This document shows, piece by piece, positions 11,887 to 23,842 of a DNA stretch of 64,000 nucleotides; the stretch's first letter is position 1, and each line of letters opens with the position of its first letter. The notes under the pieces were generated by a model. The model ran no database searches. It saw only the letters and a program-made list of their open reading frames with translations, and was not told the origin of the DNA. Origin of the DNA: Parascedosporium putredinis. Taxonomy: Eukaryota > Ascomycota > Sordariomycetes > Microascales > Microascaceae. The stretch spans positions 1-64,000 of the forward strand of contig CASHTG010000004.1 of assembly GCA_949357655.1 (NCBI GenBank), read 5' to 3'. A program made the position numbers and the translations under genes.

Positions 11887-12383
11887 GATGATGGGCAAGT
11901 AGTAGTGGCGGCGTGGGGGAGGGGGTTATCTACTCTGCTTGAAGGGTGTAAGCTTGGCGGTGCAGTTTGAAAGTAGGTAGACCTAGTGAGCCAACCTCCG
12001 CTATACTTACACGACCAAGACGAAAGGGAGCTAAAGAGAGCTTGGATGTGATAGATTCCCCTTGCACAAAAGCCATACTTCCGAACATCAAGATTCAGAG
12101 GCCCGCCCTACATCGCTGATAGTGACTTAGTTATCCTCATTCGAAATTTGGGTTTGGGTTCGATGGGTTTCCAGATTTCCTCAGTAAGGGGTCCCTCAGA
12201 ATCCCTTGATTTGTGATCCCTGTTGCTTCCATCACCCGCGGCGAGGAAGACGACGATATTATAGTATTTATTATATTATTTTAAACTTTCTTTATTATAT
12301 TAGATTTAAATAATATTTAATATTTTTATAAATTCTATATGGAACTATTCTTCTTTCTTTCTATTCTTCAATAATATTAAATT
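11887..12383. other. Intergenic, with a small AT-rich islet
   Basis: This is the gap between the chitinase start and the RPC1 stop. The first 370 bases have normal composition and would be the chitinase promoter. From about 12255 to 12383 the sequence turns abruptly AT-rich, a possible short relic of a repeat. No gene was seen. Confidence 0.6.
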
Positions 12384-15300
12384 CTAAGTCCTTGCTTCCC
12401 TTCCCCATATATCCTCGAAGAGTGTTGGTCGTTGTAAGAGGTCGCTTTGTCGCAGCGCTAATCTCCGAACCACTTGAACTCCACCTGTTCCGAGACCTAT
12501 CGACTGCCCCATGATGATAGATTCACTAACGCCCTCAATTTTATCCGCCTTCATACTTGCAGCTGCATCGAATAGATGATCTGGAGTCTTCTCAAAGGAT
12601 GCGAGCTGCAGTACACTGTCTCGTGTTTTTGAGAGCCCAAACCGAGTGATACCGTATACTTCACCTTTATAGGTCATCACGTCTGCGAGCAGCTGCATGT
12701 GTCGGGGATCGATGTCCATTCCTTTCATCACCTTGCCAATCTCAGTTGCGATTGATGTCCGAGCCGCTTCGATCCCAAGCACATCTTTACATTCCATGAT
12801 GTTGTTAGTCTGCGTCCTTGTGCCTAGAACACCTTCTGTTGTCATGCACGCTCGCAGCCCATATCCTTCTACAAAGATAGTATGGGTACCTTCCTGAGAT
12901 GTTTCGATGATGGTGCGGGACGTTTCGGGATATCCCGAAATGGCTATCGTCGGCAGCGCACGGCGTAGGAAATTAGCACGGAGAACCAGATCACCGACGT
13001 CATCGCCAGCGGCTGAACGTGATTTTGTTGCTCGCTTTGAGGTTCCAGCATCAGATCGTAATTTGACTCGAATGGAGTTGGGCCTTGTGACTGATATGTC
13101 CTCAGGCCCAACTTTCAGCTTCTTGTTGCTGTAAATCGCTGTCATGATATCTGCCGTACTCATTCCCAAATGCCTCGATTCCATAACTTCCGTGGCAAGG
13201 TGGAGGATGACACTGGCAGTATCAGGTCTGTACTCATCCTCAATCGAGACAAGAATATCGGAAAGGTGTGCCTTTTCGATCCGACTTTACTAAACGCGCC
13301 ACGTCTATTTGCCTGTTGTTCTCAAGAGGACAGGTGATAACGGGTGTACTGATCTTCTTGGACGCATTGATGATTTCCTTGATTCTTGGAACTCCCTGAG
13401 TGATACTCATTCCTGCAACACCAGCAAAGTGAAAGGTTTTGAGAGTCATTTGTGTCCCGGGCTCGCCAATTGAATGCGCACTCACTGCCCCTACAGCATG
13501 CCCCGGCTCAACATGAGCTTTTGTGTACTTCTCTAAGCATAGCTTGATAAAATGCTGTAATGTAGGACGGGTCAGTCGCGCCACTTGTTCAGCTTGCACG
13601 TGCCGGAGTTGCTTTGAAGATGGGGTTGAGGCTTGGAGGGGGTCATATTTCGAGCTTTCTCAAGCTTTTGAATGCGACTTTTAATATAATCTTCGACAGC
13701 GTTAAGGAAACGCCTCGCCCCTTCATGCTCGTCAATCCCATCATCACTTGTGTCGTTGTAATCTAGTTTCTGATTCAAGAGACTGAAGCGCGCATACCGT
13801 TTTCGTTCTTCGCCAAGAATCAACGAGGACAGTCTAGTAATCTCATCAGGGGCTATCGAGCTTGAATTGTCCCTAGTTAGGCTTTCGGAGTGTGTCCATA
13901 TTCGATCGAAGTTTACGGGCACTGCCGCGCCTTCCATATCGACTGGATCAAGCTTATCAGCACCGAACTGAAACTGGACTATATTACCACCTGAGGTTCG
14001 CACAGTATTGTCGTATTGAGTTGACAGGTCCTCTAGAGATTTCATCAAACGCCGCGACATGTAGCCTGTCTCCGCTGTTTTAACAGCGGTATCGACTAGT
14101 CCTTCCCTCCCGGACATGGCGTGAAACACAAACTCGGTGGGTGTTAAACCTGAATAGAAGCTGTTCCTGACAAACCCTTTGGCCGGTGGTTGCCTAGTGT
14201 TTTTGGGGAAGTGTGGGAGACTGCGATCTTGGAATCCGTCGGCGACGCGCTGTCCATTAATGATCTGTTGACCGACAAGTGCAACCATTTGTGAAACGTT
14301 GATATTCGAACCCTTTGACCCAGACTGGGCCATGATCAACGCCGCATTGTTGCGGCTCAGCGTGTCGATACAGATTTGGCCAGCCTGCTGTCGGACCCGA
14401 CTAAGACTGCCGGATATGGCATTCTCTAAAGTTTGTTCCATCGTACATCCGGTGGCTTTCTCGAGCTTTCCTTGACCGAAGGTTTCGATCAAGCCATCAC
14501 ACTCCCGGTACGATATCTCCATTAGCCCATGTTTCCTTCGGCTTAGCTCATCGGTCGGGAAAACGTCCCCGATACCGATAGAAAAGCCACGGTTTGTGAG
14601 ATCCCTAGCGCAAAGTCTTGCAAGACGGTTCATAGCATCGACAGCCGCATCAGGCCCATAATCCCGCAGGATAACATAAAAGATCGAGGTTTTTTCCCCG
14701 GTCCAACTGTTGACTTGTCCATTCGACCACACATCACCTCTGAGTTCCGGATAACCAGATATCTGTCTTGGGAGCACATATCAGGAGACTGACCGGGCTT
14801 CAAAACGAAATCTTTGCATTTGGCATCTAGGTTAACCATCACATCCGAGGCCTTGTTTGGTCTCATTAGAATGTTGAAAACCTGTTTTCCCGTCCAAAGC
14901 GTTTGCGGTTTGAGGATGGCGGGTGGAGGAATGCTGATATGCGTCTCACCGTTGAGCATATGCATGCATATATAAGTAAAGGTTTTCCGATCAAAAAGCG
15001 GTCCTTGCTACTTAAGAGGTATGCTGCCGTGATAAAATCCTGGGTGGCCGCGATGATAGGTTCTCCATTTTTCGGAGTCACTAAATTGTGCTTCACTCCC
15101 ATGAGATTGATTGCCTCAGCCCTCGCTTCTTCGGTCTGAGGTACATGTAAATTCATCTCATCACCATCGAAATCGGCGTTGTAGGGTGTGCATACACACT
15201 CATTCAGACGAAATGTTCTCCATGGTCGTACTTTCACTAAGTGACTCATGATACTTAGCTTATGAAGGGATGGTTGGCGATTGAACAATACAATATCGCC

Positions 15301-16818
15301 GTCTTCAAGATGGCGCTCGACGACGTCGCCTATCCGAAGTTCCTGGGCTGTCCGCTCGTTATCTGCCCACTGCAGATTAACCCTATAGCTGCCGCTGGCC
15401 TCACTTTTGAGGACACTCTGCGCGCCAGGCCAACGGTCGACGCCATTCCGAATGCATTTCCTTAGTTTTTCTATGTTGTGCTGTTGGACTCTTTCAGGAT
15501 AAGTTAAGTTTTCGCCACCAAAACAGGCACAGCGACCTCATCAATACCGAGATTCGGATCTGGGGAGATAACAGTACGCCCGGAAAAATCAACCCGCTTC
15601 CCGGACAGGTTTCCCCGAAACCTTCCTTGTTTTCCTTTAAGGCGCTGGCAGAAGCCTCGGACGCTTTTGCCGAAACCAGGCTGCTGGAGGCCAGGGACAT
15701 CGCTGTTGACGTACATTGCAACTTGTAACTGTAGGTATTCCCACTGCTCCATCAGTGTCTGAACAGGAGAGCCTCGCTGAAGGGCCGAGCGGATCATCCC
15801 GCTGACCCACACAATATCGGCCAGTTTCGTCGTGATGTCGTCCTCGTTACTTGCATTATCCTGCGCGACAGAGGGACGGACGCATATGGGAGGGGCAGGG
15901 AGATACTGCCATAAAAACATCTCTGGGCGACCCTCACCAGGATTCAAGCCAAGCAGCTCACAATCGGTGGGGCTAATAAGTTGGAAAAGATTAAGGACCC
16001 TCAATGGGTTAAGGTCTTCCATTGCTCTGCGAAGATGCTTCTCCAACTCAGGGTTGTGTGCCTTGGCTTCAGTGAAAGAGTTGTCAAACTGAGTTTTACT
16101 TTCCGGGGGATCTTTTTGATGGCCGTCGATTTGTTGAAGGACGAGAACCTATCGTGGACGAGCTTAAGGACCCCAACTTTACGGATAGTTCCGTTCGTGG
16201 CGCCACAGTAGGGACAGACTTTTACTTTGCGGCATTGCTCATTGATTTTTTGAAGATTTTGGAGCGTTGAGTGTTGTCCGTGTCTGTTCGTCGCATCTCC
16301 TTCAGAAAGAATCCGCGATCGGGCTCAGTCAGCAGAACCTGGGCACAATCCTATGATGTCTGATTTAGTGCCTGTCATGAAAGTTTGAATCACTTCACTA
16401 GGCGAGGGGACAAACTTTGCAGATGTTCTGGAGCATGGCTATTGTAAACCGAAAGTAGCCTATGTGGAAAACCGGTAAAGGAAGCCGAACATGGCCGAAA
16501 TGACCGGTGCAATTCTGTAGCGCTTCGTTACAAGTGCGGCAGTTCGAGGATCGGCTAGAAGTTCCTAGCCGGGGATCAAGAGGGCCATGGCTATAAGGGG
16601 CACGATTATTTTCGATATCGTATAATAGGCGGTCGGACACTTCAAGGACTGTTTGATTCGCAATGTCCTGGTTGGACCTGGGGAAGTCCGTATCAGCGCT
16701 GGGAATCGAAAGAAGATAGATGAACTCACTGGACGCCAAACTTTAGCTCTCTGAACCGCTTTGGTAGTTTGTCGACTAATTGAGCCTTGATGAGGCTCCC
16801 TGCTATAGTTGTCTCCAT
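12384..16818 (-). CDS. RPC1: RNA polymerase III largest subunit
   Basis: This is the catalytic beta-prime-like subunit of Pol III, which makes tRNA, 5S rRNA and U6 in the nucleus. The start METTIAGSLIKAQLVDKL is at 16818; a GTGAGT-CAG intron follows at about 16733-16679 and another near 16420-16348. The N-terminal zinc region reads CRTCNEALQNCTGHFGH. The active-site loop NADFDGDEMN lies at about 15180-15153. The bridge/trigger region with QMTLKTFHFAGVAG is near 13460-13420. The C-terminus ends RPTLFEDIW at about 12400, as in the family. Frame shifts at about 15509-15512, 14993-14997, 14690-14695 and 13648-13650 are each restored by one added base in a run of T or A; near 13286 two bases seem to be missing. 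These look like sequencing errors, since the gene is essential. About 1,400 residues, close to the usual size. Confidence 0.95.
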
Positions 16819-18392
16819 TGTTTGAGGAGAGGGGTTATACTTGAGTGACTCAAAGACCTTCACATCAGGTTAGAATTGAATGCATGCACAAGGCATCCTC
16901 AGCTTGAAGAGGAATAATTTTCTTTTCCTTTTCTCCTTTGCCTTCAAACGGGGTTGGGGGTTCGTTAAAGCTGATTTTATCCTCCTTGTGGAGACACGAG
17001 AGTGGGAGTAGCACGTATTTTTTTCTTATCGGAAAAAAACGCGAGAGAGATTCAGATGATTCACCCTCCAAATACCAATATGTTAATCCTCAGTGGTGGG
17101 GCATGTATCCCCCACCTTACTAAACTAATATGTATTACTCGGACATCAATTGTTATATCCAGATCCATCTATGTATTATTACCTGAAAACTTATCACAAT
17201 CATTATCGAGGTACATGTAGCTAAAATGTGATAATAGTGCCAAAGATTTCTATAGTTTGTTTTTCTAGCTAAGTGCAGGCCTCTCCCCTTTCCTCCCCAC
17301 ATTTTCACTTCCTCTATTATTACCCCTTATGGCTCCTGGTATGGAAAAGCTCTCTATTTACTAGGTTTGGGATGGGAAATCGCCATTTGACCCGCTAAGC
17401 TCAATTCTGCGATATGACCTGAAAGGACCTGGCCCTTATCTTTCGCTTGGCCTGCAACATTGATACTAGTGGTATTGCCTCAGAACCAACTCTGTTCTGA
17501 AAGTAGCTAATATATCAATCACGATACCGTTTTCTTCGAGGTACCTCAGTGGCCCCAAGGTCGAAGCTATTTAATGGCTGAGTTTGATTCAAGGAGCAGG
17601 CCCCGAAGCTTGTCAAGAGTGTCTAGTCTATAATTTCGTCAAGAAAGAGTGTAGTATTTAATACTGAGCGCGGTGCAAGTCGGACTAGCGTGCATTCGCA
17701 TCTCTTAAACGTTCGAAAAAGTACTGTCACAAGACCTCTATTAGAATGCGGGTGTCTTAGGCTTCAATTATGAAAGACGGGCAGCACACGCCGCCACTTG
17801 GCGTGCTAGGTCTCACTGAGGGCGAAAGCTGGTCCAGTATTTGACCATGCCACCATTAGCGTATATATAGATATAGAGATATCTATATATATATAACTCG
17901 AAATCATTTCAGAACCAAATATTTAAGAGTGAATTTCGGGAATTATTGTCATTATTGTGGATAGACAAAGGGTCATCAATGTTGACGCTCGGGATTCCAT
18001 CATTGAGAAGGAGTGTATATAGCTGGAGGTATGGCAAGAGAGAGAGTGTAGTGGTTCCGCAACACCACCACTTCTGTGCTGCCATGGAGGCCCCCAATGA
18101 GTCAACATGAGCCGCCCCTGGTACATCCGCAATGAGTACAGTTAGCCCAATGTGATAATACCGGGAACCACATGTAACGAATGGAACAATATAAACTATA
18201 GTAGCAGCGCCAGCCTGAGTGGAAGTCTCATGGTTTTGTTGGATGCCTAGGTGTTGACTCTGGCGATGTGGCATGAGCTGTCTAGTCACATGCGAGGAAT
18301 ATTAAGAACGAGAAGAATCGAGGGAAGTGACCAAAATCTTGTAAAAATCTAATCTTGAAATTTGAAGCTATGGCACTCCAATGGTATATAGG
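16819..18392. other. Intergenic: RPC1 promoter side and CCT7 3' side
   Basis: These 1.57 kb hold no recognisable protein or RNA gene. Open stretches around 17.9-18.3 kb have no domain and no conserved look. A perfect-looking AT hairpin of TATATATAGATAT type lies at 17861-17896. Confidence 0.6.
17861..17896. repeat. AT-rich inverted repeat (hairpin)
   Basis: The sequence TATATATAGATAT runs into GATATCTATATATATA, forming an almost complete palindrome around GAGATATC. It is a simple-sequence palindrome in the CCT7/RPC1 spacer. No function is implied. Confidence 0.5.
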
Positions 18393-20274
18393 CTATCGCC
18401 GAGGCATACCACGACCACGACCTCTTAGAGCTCGTTGCGCGGCCCCTGGAGGAAGGGCTTTCGGCTGACCTTGAGGAGTCTGGCTTTCTTCATTGCGGAT
18501 AGTTTCGTCCACGCTGAGAATTAGGCAAGCGGCCTCCGTAGCAGCCTGTATTGCGTTTATTTTTACTAACGCAGGCTCCCAGACAAACCTCTCCATCATA
18601 TCAGCGGTGCCTTCATTGTCAAAATCAACACCAGACCACTTGTGGCCTCGAGCATGTTCCACTCTCAACCTGTTCAAGATATCTGTAGCGTCGAACCCGG
18701 CATTATCGCAGAGTTGACGGGGAATAACCTCGAGCGCTTTTGCAAATGATTTGATGATTGGTTGTTGTTTGTCGGCTGTTTTATTGTCAGCAAATCTATG
18801 AAGGTAGGCAGAAATTTCCATCTCAACAGCCCCGCCTCCAGCTACAATATACTTGTTTCGAAGTGCTCGCTTTACGATCATAATAGCGTCGTGGAGTGAT
18901 CGTTCCACCTCCGCGATAAATTGTTCTGCGCCACCACGGAGGACGAGAGTGCATGTCTAGCCTCAGGGCAGCCCTCAAAGAAGTTGAAGCGTTCGCCACC
19001 AATCTGCCGCTCTTCGAAAGAGCCACACGCTCCAAGATGCTCTGGAAGGATATTTGAGCAGGTCGACTGCAGGGTTGCCCCAGTTGCTTCTATAATGCGT
19101 TCCATGTCCTCTTGAGCAACCCTCCCAGCACAAAAACGTCCCGATCAGCGAAGTATTGGGTGGCGAGATCACCAATTGGCAGCTTGCTGAGAACGACCCT
19201 TGCCCCTGTCTTATAGAGGGCGTCTAGCTTTTTCAAAATGATTTGCCATTCAGCGTCGACAATGGCCTGGTACTCTGAAACCTGTTCGACCCGGACTTCT
19301 GCATTATCCTTTTCGGCCTTAAGTTCAAGTTCAACGTTTAGACACACTATCTTGGGTTGATTAAAACTTTTCGGCTGTTGTTCAAAACCGGCGTATGAAA
19401 AGGTCTTTTTAAAGGCAACGCCATCAACAAAAGAGAGTCCGTCAGTGAGCCGCCGGGTATTTTCTTGATGCCGATGAGTTTTTCGTTCAAATCTTCTTGA
19501 TCGAGGGAGAGCATCGCTTCAACCACCACTAAGGTAATTCATTGTCAGCAGATCGATATCGCATCAAGGACTCTTGCAGAGAGAACAAGTCAGGCGACAA
19601 ACTCTTGGTGAAGAAATCAGTGTTTCGCTTGATCAACTTGCTAGTCATGGCTGTCGATGCAAGCTTAGCCAGAGTTTCTTTTTGTTGCCCCCACTCGTCG
19701 GGACGGCGATTTCTTTGATTTTGTTCACAGCCAAGGCTGAGGCCCTTCGAATTGCTTTGATAATGAGCTGTGAACTGACATTTTGCTCGACATGCTCCTT
19801 CATCTCTTTGAGGATCTCCCCGCCAGGACAACCACTGATGTTGTCCCATCGCCAACCTCCGCATCTTGGGAGCGTGCAATGTCGATCAAGATGCGGGCGG
19901 CGGGGTGTACAATGTCTAGCATCTATAGAAATTGGTTATATTAGTGCACAACGCGCTGGAAAGTCCCTCTAGTGTTTACACTCCGTACCTTCATGACTGT
20001 GGCGCCGTCGTTTGTGATCGTCTGCTTGCCATTCTCATCTACCATTAAAAGATCGCCACCATACGGCCCAAGGGTTGGCTTTACAGTTGCTTGCACAGCT
20101 ACACAAGCATTGATATTGGAGAGAATTTGACCTTTGCCCTGGGACGCATCGGTTCCTGGTTGATAGAAAACGCTTGTCAGCTTGTTCTGTCGAGGATGGT
20201 GGTTGGGGATGAGTAGTGGGGTCATTACCTTCCTTGAGGACGATAATTGTCGGGGTATGGCCGCCGAAAGACAT
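18393..20274 (-). CDS. CCT7: T-complex protein 1 subunit eta (CCT7)
   Basis: This is one of eight subunits of the cytosolic CCT/TRiC chaperonin that folds actin, tubulin and WD40 proteins such as CDC20/CDH1. The start MSFGGHTPTIIVLKEG at 20274 is followed by an intron (donor GTAATG), then TLGPYGGDLLMVDENGK with the group II nucleotide-binding look, and GDGTTSVVVLAGE near 19850. GGGAVEME near 18835 and a glycine/arginine-rich tail ending GRGRGMPRR complete it; the GGGAVE block and GR tail fit eta. Introns occur near 20.2, 19.95 and 19.55 kb. One-base deletions in runs break the frame near 19818 (G), 19686 (A), 19429-19432 (A) and 19132-19136 (A), all on the plus strand except as complement, plus one near 18950. 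It is divergent from SEC23 with a 359-bp spacer. Confidence 0.95.
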
Positions 20275-20633
20275 ATTTCCAAGCTAACGAGGGTATACAA
20301 ATAATATCTGTAACCGTGCCGTGAGTGTCCGAAAATATCTACTTATAAGCTGCCGGTGCGTTATGTTGCGAAGGAGCAACATCAATATTTGTTGGCTCGT
20401 GAAATAAAAAATAGACCACAGGTTTATTCTTCAGTCTTCTAAAACCATTCCTGGAAAGCTTAATAAGCGGATGCCCCTCCTTGGTGCTTTCTGGCCTCTT
20501 GGTGTTTTTAGTGAGCCAGTCGACCTCACCCGTATTTTCCATCGGACTGACACCTCCGATTCCTTCCAACTTTGGCAGAAACCTTACAATCAAGCTAATT
20601 GCTTTCGCCGTCGAGATAAATCTTGCCTATATC
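20275..20633. promoter_or_regulatory. Shared bidirectional promoter of CCT7 and SEC23
   Basis: The two start codons point away from each other across 359 bases. This must contain both 5' leaders and core promoters. No named binding site is confidently visible. Co-regulation is possible but not shown. Confidence 0.6.
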
Positions 20634-23274
20634 ATGGATTTTGAGGCATTAAAAGAACAATGGGGCGAGGTTGAGGATCGAGATGGTGTTCGCCTGAGCT
20701 GGAATGTCTTCCCTAGCTCTCGCATGGTATGTGTCATCACACGATTCAAACCTTTCTCCTAACCTCAACCATTTGTAGGAAGCGTCCCGCCTCGTCGTGC
20801 CTATTGGGGCCCTTTATACGCCGCTTAAGGAGAAGCCTGAGACGCCTCTGCTTCAGTTTGAACCAGTGACCTGCAAACAGCCTTGTCGTGCTGTATTGAA
20901 TCCTTTCTGGTTAGTTCATGGATGGCCTAAGCATATACTTTGCTAACGAGCAATCAGTCAAGTTGACGTTCGGGCCCGTCTCTGGATCTGCCCCTTTTGT
21001 TTGTCGCGAAACCCCCTCCCGCCGCACTACAAGGATATTACGGCCAATGCTATTCCGCCTGAGCTACACAACTCAAACACCACCATCGAGTACCGCCTTT
21101 CAAGACCTGCCCCAGCACCCCCAATTTTCCTCTATGTGGTAGACACATGCCAGGAAGATGATAGCTTGGCGGCTCTCAAGGAATCCTTGGTGATGAGTCT
21201 TAGTCTCTTGCCTGAGAACGCTCTTGTCGGATTGATCACCTTCGGCACTATGGTCCAGCTCCCTTTCGTGTCCCGCAGGTTGGTGCTACGCTAACTTGAT
21301 GTTAGACCCAAGTTCATGAGATTGGCTATACCGAATGCGCGAAGTCATATGTCTTCCGGGGCAGTAAGGATTACCCTGCGAAACAAGTGCAAGAGATGCT
21401 CGGCCTCCTTTCGCAAAATATGCGACCAGGCATGCAACCGCAACAGCAGCAAGGCCGCCCCATACCGACAGGGCCTGCCTCCAGGTTCCTACTTCCTGTT
21501 CAACAGTGCGAGTTTCAATTGACGAAAGCATTGGAACAATTGCAAAAGGATCCTTGGCCGGTGGCCGGTGACAGACGGAGCCTTAGATGTACCGGAGTTG
21601 CCCTTAGCGTGGCTGTCGGTCTTCTTGAATCATCGTTCCAAAATGCTGGAGGGAGAATCATGCTGTTCGCGGGTGGGCCTGCCACCGAAGGGCCAGGAAT
21701 GGTTGTTGGACCTGAGCTCCGAGAACCTATTCGTTCTCACCATGACATCGACCGCGATAATATCAAATATTATAAAAAGGCCCTGAAGGTAAGTCTTCAA
21801 TTTTAGTAACTATGCGTGGATAATAAAACTCTAACCCTCTGTCAGTTTTACGATAATCTCGCGAAGCGGACCGCCCATAACGGGCATATCATTGATATCT
21901 TCGCTGGGTGTCTCGATCAAGTCGGCCTCCTTGAAATGAAGGGTCTCTGTAACTCAACCGGAGGTCACATGATCCTAACGGACAGCTTCACTTCATCAAT
22001 GTTTAGGCAGTCCTTTGTTCGCGTCTTTGAAAAGATGGCGATGATAATCTCCTCATGGGCTTTAACGCGGTACTGGAGGTTCTAACGACCAAGGAACTTA
22101 AAGTAACCGGGCTAATAGGCCATGCTGTGTCCCTCAACAAAAATCAGCGTCTGTCGGCGAGACGGAATGTGGCATAGGAAACACCTGCGCATGGAAAATG
22201 TGTGGAATTGACCCAAGCTCAAGTTACGGTGTTTATTTCGAGATCGCCAACCAAGGTCCAGGAGGACATCAACAAGCCCAGCAAGCAGGGATGATTCAAT
22301 TCCTTACATACTATCAACACTCATCTGGTCAATTTCATCTCCGAGTCACAACAATCAGCAGAAAACTGAGTGGCCCAGCTGGTGATCCAGCCATTGCCCA
22401 CTCTTTGACCAAGAGGCTGCAGCGGTGCTAATGTCTAGGATAGCTGTTTTCAAGGCGGAGGTTGACGACGGCCCTGATGTTCTCCGATGGGTAGATAGGA
22501 TGCTTATCAGGCTTTGCTCTAGATTCGCTGATTATCGCAAGGATAACCCAACCTCGTTCCGCCTCGAGAAGAACTTTACTCTCTACCCTCAGTTTATGTT
22601 TCACCTACGACGCAGCCAGTTTCTTCAGGTGTTTAATAACTCTCCAGATGAAACGGCCTTTTATCGACACGTTCTCAACCATGAAGATGTTGGGAACTCC
22701 CTTGTCATGATTCAGCCCACCCTTGACTCCTACACCTTCGACCAAGAGGGTGGCCGACCAGTCCTTCTTGATTCAACCTCTATCCAGCCGACGCATGTAT
22801 TACTTCTCGATACCTTCTTTCATATCCTCATATTCCATGGCGAGACAGTTGCAGAATGGAGAAAGGCGGGCTATCAAGATCAAGAAGGCTACGAAAATTT
22901 TGCATCTCTCCTCGAGCAGCCGAAGGAGGATGCAAGAGTATGTCATGCTTTGACCTCGGATCTTTTCATAGTCATCTGACTAACAATTGGACAGGATCTG
23001 ATCACCGACCGATTTCCGCTGCCCCGCTTCATCGTCTGTGATGCTGGTGGATCTCAAGCGAGATTCCTTCTCTCCAAGCTTAATCCGTCGACCACCCACA
23101 CGTCAGGTGCCTACGGCGGCGTTGGTGCACAAAATGCTCAAACAATATTTACTGATGACGTATCGCTTCAGACCTTCATGGAGCATTTAATGAAGTAAGC
23201 TGCCATCTCTTAGCAATGGCGTAAAAGTTGCTAACCACGCGATATGTAGACTTGCCGTGAGCGGTACAAACTGA
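20634..23274 (+). CDS. SEC23: COPII coat GTPase-activating protein Sec23
   Basis: Sec23 is the inner COPII coat subunit; with Sec24 it forms vesicles on the ER and activates GTP hydrolysis by Sar1. It starts MDFEALKEQWGEVEDRDGVR, the standard N-terminus. The zinc finger is seen as CKQPCRAVLNPF followed by ICPFC near 20.87-21.0 kb. The trunk reads FLYVVDTCQEDDSLAALK, then come beta-sandwich and helical regions. The gelsolin-like end contains FHGETVAEWRKAGYQ and RFIVCDAGGSQARFLLSKLNP, finishing FMEHLMKLAVSGTN. Introns lie near 20.73-20.78, 20.91-20.96, 21.28-21.31, 21.79-21.85, 22.94-22.99 and 23.2-23.25 kb. Frame breaks at 22030-22033, 22139-22143 and 22404-22406 are each cured by one added base in an A or T run. 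About 770 residues, typical. Confidence 0.95.
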
Positions 23275-23316
23275 TGACAGCCTTCCTTTAAGGCTGAATT
23301 TATAGCTAGCTACATC

Positions 23317-23350
23317 TTTGAATATTTATTTACTTTGAATATTTATTTAC
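23317..23350. repeat. Perfect tandem duplication of a 17-mer
   Basis: TTTGAATATTTATTTAC occurs at 23317-23333 and again without a gap at 23334-23350, in the presumed SEC23 3' UTR. Confidence 0.9.
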
Positions 23351-23375
23351 CTCTCCCCTCCCCCTTCCGCGCGCT

Positions 23376-23448
23376 GAGAAGTAAAAAGTGAGAAAGAGAA
23401 AAGAGAAGAGGGAAGAGGGAAAAGAGAAGAGAGAAGATGGGAAAGAGA
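23376..23448 (+). repeat. Polypurine tract upstream of RPL12
   Basis: About 73 bases are almost all A and G (GAGAAG, AAGAGG and related units) with only three T interruptions, just after a C/T-rich stretch at 23351-23367. Such tracts occur in fungal ribosomal protein gene promoters and can form triplex DNA; function here is untested. Confidence 0.7.
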
Positions 23449-23842
23449 CCCAATTAATTGGTTGTAAATAGTTGCTCCTGTGCAGTCAACCGTTGGTGGA
23501 CGTTTGGCAGCTTGGCGTGAAACGAAATTTATATACCTCGGTATACAATTAGAGGTATAGGGCCTGGTAGCGGTCTCTTGAACACACGAAGATCACGGTG
23601 TTTTTTGATGTGATTTGTAAGCAAACCTGTGACTTCGGAGAAGCAGCCAGCTGGAAACAGGCGAAGGGCATTTATTCTTAGTCATCAAACCAACATCCCC
23701 GATTGGACCAGAGCTGTCCAAGCCAAATTTACAAGGTAGGGCTTTTTCACATTTTCCAGAAAGCACCATCCCGCACACTTCGAAAATCTCCCTTGCACTC
23801 TTCCTCAATCGAACTCAAGAATAACCCTTGAAAACCGGAAAA

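Larger units (their letters stand above)
23275..23842. other. SEC23-RPL12 spacer
   Basis: This spacer holds a perfect 17-base tandem duplication and a purine tract, listed separately, and is otherwise unremarkable. It contains the RPL12 promoter. Confidence 0.6.

Noticed and set aside
12384..16818. RPC1 as a pseudogene because of several frame breaks
   Set aside because: Most breaks (all but a two-base gap near 13286) are single-base losses in A/T runs in an essential gene, and conservation resumes at once on both sides. Sequencing error is the simpler explanation.
17909..18289. 126-codon open frame in the RPC1/CCT7 spacer
   Set aside because: No domain, no conserved pattern and no splice context. 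A chance frame in normal-GC DNA.
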